Assembly: GCA_024278975.1 (NCBI GenBank)
Contig: JAJRSD010000097.1
Span: forward strand, 1 to 64,000
Direction: 5' to 3'
Source: Bacteroidota bacterium
GTDB lineage: Bacteria > Bacteroidota > Bacteroidia > Bacteroidales > Prolixibacteraceae
Length of the DNA: 64,000 nt
The notes below the pieces were generated by a model. That model did not search any database, was not told the origin of the DNA, and was given only the letters and a program-made list of their open reading frames with translations. Of the stretch, positions 9,701 through 18,550 are shown one piece after another (the stretch's first letter is position 1; each line of letters begins with the position of its first letter). Both the position numbers and the translations under genes were made by a program.

Positions 9701-10091
9701 ATAGTGTTGAGCCATCTTCGGAGTCTTGTTTCCATTCATTTAAATCATCAACCCAGAACGAAAACTTTTGAATACCATTTATTTGTAAATCGAACCGGAC
9801 ACGACCGGGCGAAGAGCCTAAACCTGCCAGCCATACAAATGTTACGTAGTCGCTATCGAGTTTTGTGGGAACCGGATCTGTTTCCCATTCCATTGTCGAT
9901 TTGCCGTTGGTTGCACGAATTATCAGACACGCTTTTACAGTAGGTATTGATGAGGTGTAACTAAAATCGTTTCCCGAAATTTTTTCGGCATAACCGTTAA
10001 TCACCTCTGTATTTGTGAAATCAGGTGTTTGTGCAAAACTGCCAAACGTTAAAATCATTAAAATCAACGTTGAAATTGTTTGATAATTCAT
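6714..10091 (-). CDS. GH38-family alpha-mannosidase-like enzyme with N-terminal accessory domain
   Basis: A 1,125-residue secreted enzyme. I start at the ATG at 10091 because it opens directly on a Sec signal (MNYQTISTLILMILTFGSFA); the frame is open 33 codons further but that extension is not signal-like. After a roughly 270-residue beta-rich accessory region comes the GH38 catalytic fold. HSHTDIGYT (about 284-292) holds the family's zinc-binding His-x-Asp pattern. MQNDVNGIGW (about 398-407) carries the probable nucleophile Asp, and a C-terminal beta-sandwich follows. GH38 enzymes cleave alpha-mannosides with retention. It is the last gene of the long minus-strand cluster. A second, distant GH38 (broken) is at 36760-39452. 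Confidence 0.85.
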   Translation of the reverse strand: MNYQTISTLILMILTFGSFAQTPDFTNTEVINGYAEKISGNDFSYTSSIPTVKACLIIRATNGKSTMEWETDPVPTKLDSDYVTFVWLAGLGSSPGRVRFDLQINGIQKFSFWVDDLNEWKQDSEDGSTLSFQKDMADQNGDSYGFMYLKIPTKLLHKGEPLRLKVIGAAMNKTSWYMTFKFHLKPGLSFKPFPAIITENGKEYQLGAAGILHFGKPAKAKIFLNNRLIKETRINFGYNYVKVNLPLVEKSKKIAYKLEIGDFSDEGEITVKPVRKWRVNFVQHSHTDIGYTRPQTEILAEHLRYIDYALDYCDNTDDYPEDSKFRWTCEAAWPVDEYLRSRPESQVKRLKKRVEEKRIELAGMYFNFDGLPDEQILAASLQPIKRFRENGLNVKVAMQNDVNGIGWCMNDYFNELGIRYLNMGTHGHRALIPFDKPTLFWWESPSGKRMLTFRAEHYMTGNTVFKIDGGDINTFENELLSYLTNLEKKGYKYDLIAIQHSGFLTDNSPPSTLASEMIKEWNEKFVWPKLKTATVSGFFEKMEAKHSDDLPIIRGAWPDWWTDGFGASAREASTIRTAQTDLIANSAGLTMAALQGSKMPEKINDRIETANSALLFYTEHTVGYHGSVREPFSKNTMEQRALKESYAWEASRRAKMIGEEAMGLLQSHVQREKEPSILVYNTLNWKRSGVLTTYIDNETLPRDIDFKIVDENGNEAKAQPIEKFSDGAYWAIWVDDIPAFGFKKYIVKTNEDEVVQQNNNVVFENNVIENRWYKITIDTERGAISGIFDKELQKELVDQNAEYKPGEFIYELLDNRAQMEAFKLEDFTREPLDSVWLDSYYEEQIWNTIKFKGNTKAAISDGSYSMEIRLFKSSKRIDLVYSINKKMVTKPEGIYIAFPFALENGKLFFDVQGGEMEAGVDQIPGSANDWNTVQNYARLKNKNSQILLSSREIPLMQFGGINTGRYKAGATPETTHIYGWPMNNYWTTNFNAEQHGGITWSYSISSSKNNTQETATQFGWGNRVPFLTRVLPGGGVGDKNWGNSFISGWPENILLVSSFSSADGRSSVIHIRETGGKKVTLKLKNEITGAAIKLQQVNVLGEPVKNGTSEINGYESKFFRILLQK

Positions 10092-10122
10092 TCTAATATT
10101 TTTTAAATTAATACAACAATAT

Positions 10123-10989
10123 TTATATGTGTTCAACCCAAACAGGACTTGACCATGCCAATGCTTTATTTTTCTGGGTAGCGCGGACATAATAATATAA
10201 AACTTCTTTTTCGTCCTTGTAATTAGGGTCAGAAAAGGTTTGCCTAAAATCTAAAGTATCTTCATCAATATCAAACTTGTGTATCACTTTACTATTTCTA
10301 AGAATCTCAACTTTTTCTAATGGATATTGGCCGATTACATTTATTTCTATTTTGGGGATTCCCTTCCCGGCTGTTGTTGTGCCCATCAAAGCGTTATTTA
10401 CTTTAAAATCAATAACTATTTTATCCCCGGTTGTAGCAAAAGTCCTTCTGCTTTGTAATGCTTCGATAATTCCAGCACGACTTATCTCTTTTACCCAGAG
10501 AGCTGCCAGTCCAATCCCCATGCTGTTGTGATCCCCGCTTCCGATAAAACCCATTTTATATTTCTTTGTTTTTAATGCAAAATCGATATATGCATGTTTG
10601 TGACTCGTGGGCGTGTGCCTTTTAAGATTTCTTTCTCTTGGGCATCCCGGGTACTCATTATTCCCCCTGCACTGGAATATCTCCACAGTTGTTACATATT
10701 TGGTATTGGTAACATTCCAATCTACCGGATGCACTTTGTCTGCCGGATGATGTGGTATGGTAACACAATTTATTTCCTTTTCTTCCAGCATTTCCCATAG
10801 CATTGGTGCTATTTTAGTTTCAGGTGTTCGAGGACAAAATATTTCATGTTTGTTGCGAATGTATTTCCGGGCATCTTCTGTGCTGGCAAAGATTATATTA
10901 TAATGTCCTGCTCCATATTGAATATCATCCAGATTGGGATCTGATTGAAGTGTCCATTCAACGGCAGGAATTGCAATGAATTTATCAGA
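10123..10989 (-). pseudogene. DUF3604 (PHP-like) protein, C-terminal part after an in-frame stop
   Basis: This is the continuation, in the same reading frame, of the gene whose first 544 codons end with TAA at 10990-10992. Reading resumes with SDKFIAIPAVEWT and runs 288 codons to the stop at 10123. It includes the metal-site-like HHPADK, the SHKHAYIDFAL and IGSGDHNSMG patterns of DUF3604/PHP-type proteins, and a C-terminal beta domain. An internal ATG at 10803 could reinitiate to give 226 residues. Together the two parts equal one normal-length protein of about 833 codons. The simplest explanation is a GAA-to-TAA change. Confidence 0.75.
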
Positions 10990-12624
10990 TTATGTATAAA
11001 AATCAGCTATTCGTATATTTCTTCTCCAGTGTATTTCACTTGTACTGCCGGCATGATCTGTCATACCTACAAAATCATACCCTTCAGAAAATATTCCAAA
11101 CCGGTAATCTTCGTGCAAAGTGCCATCTGTTCCGGCCGGCCAGCAAAACGAGCTATTCGAATGTTCATGAAGATTACCATAAATTAAAGTATAGGTTTCT
11201 CCATCAATAGTAATTTTTCGTCTCTCCATTTTAGGGTGTCCGCTTAAACTACTGATTGTTTGTTCGTTCGGCAAAAACCCCCTAATCTGTGTTTCTTTGA
11301 ATGTAACAGGCTCATATTTTTCCGATAATCTTGGGGCTGTAAATTGCATTACGTTCAGCTCTGTTAAACGCGATTGTGTAAAATTATCAGCGTTTGCCTT
11401 ATCATCGTTAAGAGATACTTTTTCATTATTGGTAGCCAGCCAAAAGTTGCCTTTTTCATCAAAAGCGATGGCAGGAGGAATTAGCACTCCCTTAATTTTT
11501 GTATTAAATAAAGTGACTGGTTCTTGCCACCCGTTTTGGGGGTCTAACCAGGCAAGACGATATTTCCAGCCTGAGTCAATAAAATTACCTCCACAATGTG
11601 TAGCTAAATACAAATTTCCTTGTATGTCTTTGATAAATGAAGGTTTATGATCATTTTGTCCTTTAAATAACCATTTTCCCTTATTATTAATCTCAACAAT
11701 TTTCCCATTCTGATATGATAAAATGGCACAACAACGATCACCGGTGTAATTATCGCCATCGTCAACCCTGGTTTTATCCCGGTTACTCTCATAACTGATC
11801 CATAAATTATCATGAGCATCAAATTCCAATACGGGTCTGGCATTAATATTAACACGATTTTTATGTTTACCACCAATGGCAACTGGTATCGTTTCCTGTA
11901 CTTCCAGTGTTTTGCCATCTATTATTGTCATCTCTATGTCTTGATGAAATCCATTTGTCAATCCATAGATTATATAGAGATCCCCATTTTTAGCTTCTGC
12001 AATACCGGGGTCAAAACAACTGTTTTTACCTTTATCGATCTTAATTGGCTCCAACCATTTTCCATGTTCATATTTACTGATATAAATAGTAAACTTCCCA
12101 TTATGCAGGTTTTCCCACGCAATCCAATTTCGATTTTTATCAGGAGCAGTCAATACAGGATTTATTGATTTTCCTCCTTCTACAATGAATCTATGGGGTT
12201 TTCTATAACTACTTCCATCCATTTGCGAAACATTGATTCCCCAATCTTTCCCTTTTATTTCAGTCCAGGCTACAATAGGTTTGCCTCCAATTGCGCATGC
12301 TGAAGTTGGAGTTTCATATTGGCTGGTTGATTTTGTTACAGGATCTGTTTCTGTCCATTTTTTTCCATCAAAATGAAAGGAGGATATCAATTCAGTATTT
12401 TCAGGAAAATCAATTCTTCTAAGCGAAAACATCCATATATTACCATTCCCATCTGTAACCAAAGTAGGACTTTCCTCCTGTACACTATTAAAATCTCTTA
12501 AAATTAGACTTTGATTTAAAAGGAGTTCTTTCTTTTCTGAAATTGATGAATATCCTGCCATTGGCATAATCGACAATGCAATTGATGCTGTAGTTGTTGT
12601 TTTTACAAATTGTCTTCTTTTCAT
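10990..12624 (-). pseudogene. DUF3604 (PHP-like) exported protein, N-terminal part with premature TAA
   Basis: The 544-codon first part begins with a twin-arginine signal (MKRRQFVKTTTTASIALSIM). It continues as a roughly 420-residue beta-propeller-like region with repeated W-bearing blades such as GNGNIWMFS, GNLYLATH and GNFWLATN. It then enters the PHP-like domain: YGNLHEHSNSSF has the H-x-H metal motif and VGMTDHAG the Asp-His. It halts at ADFYT-TAA, in the middle of that domain, so the truncated product would lack most of the metal site. DUF3604 proteins are common in glycan clusters but have no settled function. Either a real nonsense mutation or a sequence error. Confidence 0.75.
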
Positions 12625-12676
12625 ATTTCTTTGTTTTTTGATATTTGTCTTGGTAGATTTTAATTTGTAATCGGTA

Positions 12677-14443
12677 TTATTTTACAAATGCTTTGATAGT
12701 CCACGCTTCATTTTTACCGTCGTTAATAATTTTATACTTGCCTGCCGCAGCCGGAACAACAAAAGTCTCGGCATAATTAAACCGCTGTGTAACTCCATTT
12801 TTTGTCTCAACCAAAATACTGGTACCTTCAACTAAACTCAGAACATGGCATATATTTTTAGTTTGAATTTCAATTTCGTTTTTTAGATGAATACGATGTA
12901 CATCATACAAATGATTTTTGTGGGTAGGAAGATGGAATAGCTTCCAATCGTTTTCTTGTTCAATTAAAACAGGTTTCGAAATCAATTTCTCTTTTACATA
13001 GTCTCCTTTGCGTCCAAAGCAGAGGTTGTACATTCCCCGCTGAATATTCATTGGACGTGGTTTGCCATCGAAATCTAACCGCAGCCAATCGTACATTTTA
13101 AAGGTAAAAATATAGGGAGTTGAACTAATTTCGAGTACCAGATTGTTAATTCCCGAACCATGAATTGTGCCTGGTGGAATAAGGAACAGATCGTGCTTTT
13201 TCGCGGTGTGTTTTTGGACGTATTTTGTTATATCTATCTCCTCTGAATCCTGATAGCTTTTAATCAGCGCTTTTTCGAATTTCCCCGGTTGAATATCTTC
13301 CTGAAACCCCAAATACACATCTGCATTTTCTTTTGTGTCAAGAATGTAATAGGTCTCTTCCTGAGTTATATTTTCGTTGAAAAACTGTTTTGTATAATTT
13401 TTGGTTGGATGACACTGAATGGAAAGATTCCCCCCATCAAATGTATCGAGAAAATCGAACCGGATTGGAAATTCAACTCCAAACTCTTTAAATGCTTTTC
13501 CCAAAACATTCTCTCCCTCCTGAAACATCAACGAATCGAACGAAACTTCCAAAAGATTTCCCGAGCTTTCGAAAAGCAGTCCGTTTTCGGGAACAATCAA
13601 TTCGAACGACCAGGCGTAATTGGGTACATTTTTATTTAGTCCATTGATGTTTTTCAGACACCAGTTTCCACCCCACGCACCCGGCTCGAACCACGGTCGC
13701 ACCCTGAAAATATTTTCGCTTATCTGTTTCAGTCCCTGTCGCAAATCGTTGCCTTTTATCCAGGTAATTTCATCGGGGCGCTGCTCGTCAACAACAATGT
13801 CGATTTTAGGTAAAATAGTTTGTTTGTGCCTGTTTAGCACTACCCAATCGACAAAATAAAAACGTTTGTACACCGGTTTTGGTTCATCGGGTTGCGACGC
13901 TCCCAGATTGGTTGCCGACTTTGCCCGCGCCCTGAATTGCAACTCGTTTTTGGGCAGATCGATGTAAATAAGAGTTCCCTTAAAACCGCTTAAACTTGCA
14001 CCAATACCGTAAATAATATTCAGGTCGGCAGTTTCATCTAACTTTATATTACTTAGCTTTTCGGATTGAAATAAATCGACCAAATTTAAAGTTGTGCGCG
14101 AACCAAAAACGGGGTCGTTGCCACCCAAAAACGGAGCAATTAATTCATCAATTTCATCTTCTGCTTTTAATATCTGCGAAAAATCTATCCAGTTGGTTTT
14201 TATCGCTTTCTTTTCGAAAATGGCTTGCATTTTTGTTTTTACATTCTCGAAAAACACCCCTTGAAAACCATCGATAATTACTGTTTTATGCGATTGAATT
14301 TCGTTAACAAGTATTTCGAAACCGACAAATATTTTATTATCTCCAACTGAATGTGTTGGGTACAAACCGTATGCTCCTGCTACCTCTTTTTGCTTTTTAG
14401 GGGGCATTAAAAACTGAGTGGTATTTCTAAAGTTATTATTCAT
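12677..14443 (-). CDS. Type I mannose-6-phosphate isomerase with N-terminal extension
   Basis: A 588-residue cytoplasmic protein. The C-terminal two-thirds is a type I phosphomannose isomerase cupin, interconverting mannose 6-phosphate and fructose 6-phosphate with zinc. Likely ligands are Q343 and H345 in SIQCHP, E362/E363, and H428 in PPGTIHGSG. The first roughly 240 residues are not part of classical Man[12 protein letters not shown] followed by [15 protein letters not shown] resembles a P-loop kinase scaffold without a recognisable Walker A. Similar long isomerases occur in Bacteroidota. It starts one base after the stop of the preceding gene, so it is translationally linked to the lipoprotein at 14445. 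It channels released mannose into glycolysis. Confidence 0.85.
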   Translation of the reverse strand: MNNNFRNTTQFLMPPKKQKEVAGAYGLYPTHSVGDNKIFVGFEILVNEIQSHKTVIIDGFQGVFFENVKTKMQAIFEKKAIKTNWIDFSQILKAEDEIDELIAPFLGGNDPVFGSRTTLNLVDLFQSEKLSNIKLDETADLNIIYGIGASLSGFKGTLIYIDLPKNELQFRARAKSATNLGASQPDEPKPVYKRFYFVDWVVLNRHKQTILPKIDIVVDEQRPDEITWIKGNDLRQGLKQISENIFRVRPWFEPGAWGGNWCLKNINGLNKNVPNYAWSFELIVPENGLLFESSGNLLEVSFDSLMFQEGENVLGKAFKEFGVEFPIRFDFLDTFDGGNLSIQCHPTKNYTKQFFNENITQEETYYILDTKENADVYLGFQEDIQPGKFEKALIKSYQDSEEIDITKYVQKHTAKKHDLFLIPPGTIHGSGINNLVLEISSTPYIFTFKMYDWLRLDFDGKPRPMNIQRGMYNLCFGRKGDYVKEKLISKPVLIEQENDWKLFHLPTHKNHLYDVHRIHLKNEIEIQTKNICHVLSLVEGTSILVETKNGVTQRFNYAETFVVPAAAGKYKIINDGKNEAWTIKAFVK

Positions 14444-14444
14444 T

Positions 14445-15725
14445 TTACTCCAACTCCTCGAACATTAAAATAGCTTTATATAAAACGCCTGCCGAGCCAC
14501 GGAAAGTCCCCGAGCCGCGTGGTTCGTTGTTTACCGAGTACCACTCGTAAAAACCATCGTTATCTTTTACCCGTTTTACCATCGGTTGTATTTCGCGATA
14601 CGCCTCTTCAACAAAACCATTTTTAATGAGTTCCTGAATCATGCGCCCGCCAAACCAGGTCCAGTCGCCACCATTTTGATAGCTGTATTCGGGGTTCATA
14701 ATTTTGTTTACAAAATAACCGTCCGGGTATGGCGGATAAAGTGTTACCCCAATTGAGGGTGCTCCCGCCTGTTTAACTCTTTTTACCATTTCGTCGATCG
14801 AGGCTTTTATCTGTTCTTTATTTAATAATCCCGCTTCAATTGCAATTGCTGTTCCACCAAAATAGTAAATCTCGTTTTCATTAAAATCATCGGGGAAAGG
14901 CGAGCCGTTTAAATAAATATGTGGAATGAATTTTTGGTCTTTTTCGTCCCATAAATATTTCATGCAGTTTTCGGTAATCTCATTTTTAATTTTTCCCCAT
15001 TTTGCTTTTGTTGAAGGAATAATTTCGATAAGGTTATTGAGTGCGATTATAAACATTGCATTGTCGTAAATGTCTATTGCATAGTGTGTGTTGTTATCCA
15101 GATCAACACCCCAGCCGTGTTCGGGCTGAACGTCGCCCCAGTCGGCAGTGGTTGCCCCAATTATCAATCCGTATTTTTCGTTGTACCGTTCGTTCATCAA
15201 AAATTCCATTGCCCACTCCATACGTTCGGCAACCGTTTTATCACCAATCATTTCATCTAAAATAGTTTTGTCTCCGGTAACCTGAATATACTTATAAACG
15301 GCTTGTATCAAAGAACTTTCCTGATCGGTTTCAACTGTATTTTTGTGAGCTGCATAGCGAGGTTCCAATTCGGAATATGCAAAATCGGGAGTGTCTTTCC
15401 CAACTTTTTCGATGGGCGAAAAACCATCAATTATATTTCCATCGTCGCCCTGCATTCTAAAAAATACCAGTAAATTTTCCTTTAATAATGAGTCGGGAAA
15501 AACTTCAGCCGAAAGTTCGATAAATGTGTTGTAGTCGCGAATCCAAACTTCGCCATAACCATCGCCGGCATTAAAACCGGTTTTTACAATTTCGAGCGCT
15601 TTCTGTTTTGTAAAAGCAAAATACTCATTGGATTTAATTTGCTTAATCAACTCCTGATTTTGAGTTGATTTTGGGGTGCAACTTGTAATTGCGAGTAGAA
15701 TAATTAAGAAGAAAGTAGTTTTCAT
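14445..15725 (-). CDS. Six-hairpin (alpha/alpha)6 glycosidase lipoprotein
   Basis: A 426-residue lipoprotein: signal [16 protein letters not shown], with lipid attachment at the Cys. The remainder is an (alpha/alpha)6 barrel of the six-hairpin glycosidase superfamily. Landmarks are [11 protein letters not shown] (about 57-67), [29 protein letters not shown] and [13 protein letters not shown], which are rich in the paired Asp/Glu and Trp residues of inverting glucosidases and mannosidases. I cannot fix a GH family number; GH63/GH37-like alpha-glycosidase activity is plausible. It is one base from the isomerase gene and 80 bases after GH2, so it is co-transcribed. Confidence 0.75.
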   Translation of the reverse strand: MKTTFFLIILLAITSCTPKSTQNQELIKQIKSNEYFAFTKQKALEIVKTGFNAGDGYGEVWIRDYNTFIELSAEVFPDSLLKENLLVFFRMQGDDGNIIDGFSPIEKVGKDTPDFAYSELEPRYAAHKNTVETDQESSLIQAVYKYIQVTGDKTILDEMIGDKTVAERMEWAMEFLMNERYNEKYGLIIGATTADWGDVQPEHGWGVDLDNNTHYAIDIYDNAMFIIALNNLIEIIPSTKAKWGKIKNEITENCMKYLWDEKDQKFIPHIYLNGSPFPDDFNENEIYYFGGTAIAIEAGLLNKEQIKASIDEMVKRVKQAGAPSIGVTLYPPYPDGYFVNKIMNPEYSYQNGGDWTWFGGRMIQELIKNGFVEEAYREIQPMVKRVKDNDGFYEWYSVNNEPRGSGTFRGSAGVLYKAILMFEELE

Positions 15726-15805
15726 TATTGTTGTTTTTTAATTTTATTTTTTCCTACCTAATATGGAATCTTTTATTTCTTGTCATATTATCACAATAGA
15801 ATGCA

Positions 15806-18415
15806 TTATAAATCTTTTTTAATTACCGGGCTGTTCCAGGCTTCTATTTCCAACTGCGAATTGCCTGCTCTTATTTCCTGCGATAAATGCGACAAATCAA
15901 TCTCAATTTTCTTCTGTTCACCATGAAATAAAGTGATGTAATTATCTTCGAAAAATACCGGAAGAACCAGTTCGTTTGTTCGTTTATCGCTTACTTTTAA
16001 CCGGACGAAAAAAGCGGTCTCGTCACTGTTATTATTTATAATTGCATACTTTTTGCCTTGTTTGTTTTTTTCAATTCGAACTTGAAGTGATACCGGTTTG
16101 AGTGTTTCCAACTGCTGCATGTCGGAATCTTTATTTGTAAGCCAATACAAATTTTCATCAATCACTTTTTCTTGTTCATTTTTCAAGATTAAACGAGCAA
16201 AATAGAGTCCTTTAGGTTTTTCTCCGCTGAATAACTTTCCGGCTATTTTATAAGTATTTGTTGCAACATCAAGTTGAAATTGTTGCTGACTTAATTTATT
16301 TCCATGCAGATCAAACAGTTGCATTTCAACAACTAAATTATTTGCATTGAATAAAGTTTGGTTCACCACACATACACTTGAATCGTTTAAATTAAGCTGA
16401 ACATGCAGCGGAACAGCTCCATGTTGGTAACCGTAAAATCCTCCGGTTTGGTCTAAAAAAACATCGTAAAACTGACCTCGCAACGAAGTCCATGGATTTT
16501 GGTTTTTCCATACCAACATCCCAGTGTACAAATTCCACATCCCTGCATTAAAACCTTCCTGCAAAGCCCGGTACTGCTCGTAATTTACAAGCTGTGCCTT
16601 TTTGCAAAAATCTTCAATTCCTTTTATTTCACCAAAACGTTTAATATGATCGCCGTATCCAATATACTTGTGATACTGCCAAACTCTGTTCGCACGATCA
16701 TTTTTTGGAACATGCAAATCTTTTTCTGCCATCATTTTACGCATGGTCTCCACATTTGGCATTCCCACAGAACCAAGTTCCGGGTTAAAAGGATATGACC
16801 GGGTTACAAAAAACCGCAGCGGATTTTGTATTGAATAGGGACCGTCGCCATTTCCTCCAATCGTGTTTCGAAGGAGACTATCAGAAGTCGATTCATTTAA
16901 ATAATAGCGCGTGCCATCGTATCCCGGGAAAATTTTCTCTTCCAATTGTTGATTAATATCTCTGGAAGGCGGGAATTCGTTTCCTCCGCACCAGAGATAA
17001 AGACTGGGATGATTACGCAACATTTTTATTTGATCTATTACTGATTTTAAAAACAACGAATGGTTGTCGGGATATGCCTGTCGTCTAACTTGCGATTCTT
17101 TCTTTTTGGGATCGTACCAACGTCCGTTACAATCGCCCGACACCCACAAATCCTGCCAAACCAGAAGTCCATATTTATCGCAAGCATCGTAAAATTCAGG
17201 TCGTTCTGTCATCGATCCTCCCCAAATTCGAATCATATTCATATTCATTTGTGCGTGCATATAAACTTCGGCTTCGTACCTTTCGGGAGAAAGGCGCAAT
17301 AAAGCATCGGACGCAATCCAGTTGCCTCCTTTTATAAATATTTTTTGCCCATTAATTAGAAATACGCGCGCTCCTACAATCTTGTCAAAATAAGAGTCGG
17401 TTTGACGAATGCCAAAATTAAGAGACTCTTTATCTGAAATAATTTCATCCTGTTCAAAACTTAATTCCAATTGATATAAAACAGGTTCTCCCATACCATT
17501 TGGCCACCATAATTTCGGATGATCGAATTTTATTTTGGGAAACGAAACAGTTATTTTTTCTCCCGGTTTAACAGTTGCAGGAAGAGTCCATTTTGTGTCG
17601 CCAATATTAGCAACCAAAATTCCTTTTTGAGTTTCTTTTGATGCATTAATCAAATCAGCAGAAATAGAGATAAAAGCTGGCTCCTGATTTTTCCCCGATA
17701 TTCTTTTACCGGGAACTCTTGTTCTAATAAAAGGATCTCGTATATCTATCGATCCTGTTATTTCAATTGCAACCTTGTCCCATATTCCGGTATTTCTGTC
17801 TCGTATTGGGCAAATCCAATCCCAACCGGCAGTATATTGTTGAGTTATTGAACGGGCAATAGTTCCATCTCCTCCCTGACCGCCATTGGCTTTTCCTACC
17901 GGATTTGGCGGTTCAACAATTACCGCTAAATTATTTTTTATTGAACTATTCAGAAAAGGAGTAATCAAATATTTTTCGCGCAAAAACATACTTTCGTGAG
18001 TATCCTGATTAACACGATTCCCATTTAAGAAAATGTTCGCGGAATAATTAATGCCCCTAAACTTCAGCCAAACTTGCTGATTGGATTTTAATACGGGCAA
18101 AGCAAAATTATTGTGAAACCAAAAGGTATAATAATCAGCTCCTGTTTCATAAATATCAGGTATCAGTTCATTGTTCAAACCAAAAAATGGATCGGGCACT
18201 TTTTCGTTATGTAATAAAGTAGTTAAAACGGTTCCTGGAACCACTGCATCCATCCAGTCGTAAAACTCAAAGTCAGGTGAAGAAATTACTGTGCCGTCAA
18301 CAGGAACTTCGTTGGCGCGTTTGGCTTTCCACCCAGTATTTAAAACAATCTCCTGCTTTTGGGCGAAAACATTGAACCCGAAAAGAGTCAGGATTATAAT
18401 AAATTTAGTTTTCAT
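15806..18415 (-). CDS. GH2 enzyme related to exo-glucosaminidase/endo-beta-mannosidase
   Basis: An 869-residue secreted GH2 enzyme (Sec signal MKTKFIIILTLFGFNVFAQ). It has an N-terminal jelly-roll, an Ig-like domain, a TIM barrel and two C-terminal beta domains. RIWGGSMTERPEFYDACDKYG and LYLWCGGNEFPPS (acid/base Glu) are followed by FNPELGSVGMPNVETMR (nucleophile Glu region). The last stretch closely resembles the matching region of plant mannosylglycoprotein endo-beta-mannosidase, which cuts the Man-beta-1,4-GlcNAc bond of N-glycan cores; chitosan exo-glucosaminidases share the subfamily. In a cluster with GH38 and GH92, the N-glycan reading is attractive but inferred. Confidence 0.83.
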   Translation of the reverse strand: MKTKFIIILTLFGFNVFAQKQEIVLNTGWKAKRANEVPVDGTVISSPDFEFYDWMDAVVPGTVLTTLLHNEKVPDPFFGLNNELIPDIYETGADYYTFWFHNNFALPVLKSNQQVWLKFRGINYSANIFLNGNRVNQDTHESMFLREKYLITPFLNSSIKNNLAVIVEPPNPVGKANGGQGGDGTIARSITQQYTAGWDWICPIRDRNTGIWDKVAIEITGSIDIRDPFIRTRVPGKRISGKNQEPAFISISADLINASKETQKGILVANIGDTKWTLPATVKPGEKITVSFPKIKFDHPKLWWPNGMGEPVLYQLELSFEQDEIISDKESLNFGIRQTDSYFDKIVGARVFLINGQKIFIKGGNWIASDALLRLSPERYEAEVYMHAQMNMNMIRIWGGSMTERPEFYDACDKYGLLVWQDLWVSGDCNGRWYDPKKKESQVRRQAYPDNHSLFLKSVIDQIKMLRNHPSLYLWCGGNEFPPSRDINQQLEEKIFPGYDGTRYYLNESTSDSLLRNTIGGNGDGPYSIQNPLRFFVTRSYPFNPELGSVGMPNVETMRKMMAEKDLHVPKNDRANRVWQYHKYIGYGDHIKRFGEIKGIEDFCKKAQLVNYEQYRALQEGFNAGMWNLYTGMLVWKNQNPWTSLRGQFYDVFLDQTGGFYGYQHGAVPLHVQLNLNDSSVCVVNQTLFNANNLVVEMQLFDLHGNKLSQQQFQLDVATNTYKIAGKLFSGEKPKGLYFARLILKNEQEKVIDENLYWLTNKDSDMQQLETLKPVSLQVRIEKNKQGKKYAIINNNSDETAFFVRLKVSDKRTNELVLPVFFEDNYITLFHGEQKKIEIDLSHLSQEIRAGNSQLEIEAWNSPVIKKDL

Positions 18416-18483
18416 CTCATTATAATTTTAATTTCGAAGGTATTCGATGGAACTCGCTACATAATGATTCTCCTGTGTGATAA

Positions 18484-18505
18484 CCATTTGTCATGCTCGT
18501 TTCAT
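18484..18505 (-). promoter_or_regulatory. Candidate shared operator, copy upstream of GH2
   Basis: On the minus strand this reads ATGAAACGAGCATGACAAAT, 77-90 bases before the GH2 start at 18415. The core ATGAAACGAGCATG recurs at 39551-39564 and, with one change, at 5488-5501, each upstream of a sugar-related gene. The binding protein is unknown. Confidence 0.35.
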
Positions 18506-18550
18506 CTCCTTTCAATTTTAAATTTTCAACAGTATTTGTATCATTGATAA

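Noticed and set aside
10092-10190. N-terminal extension of the GH38 frame
   Set aside because: A clean Sec signal begins at 10091; the extension has no signal character and runs into the DUF3604 gene end.
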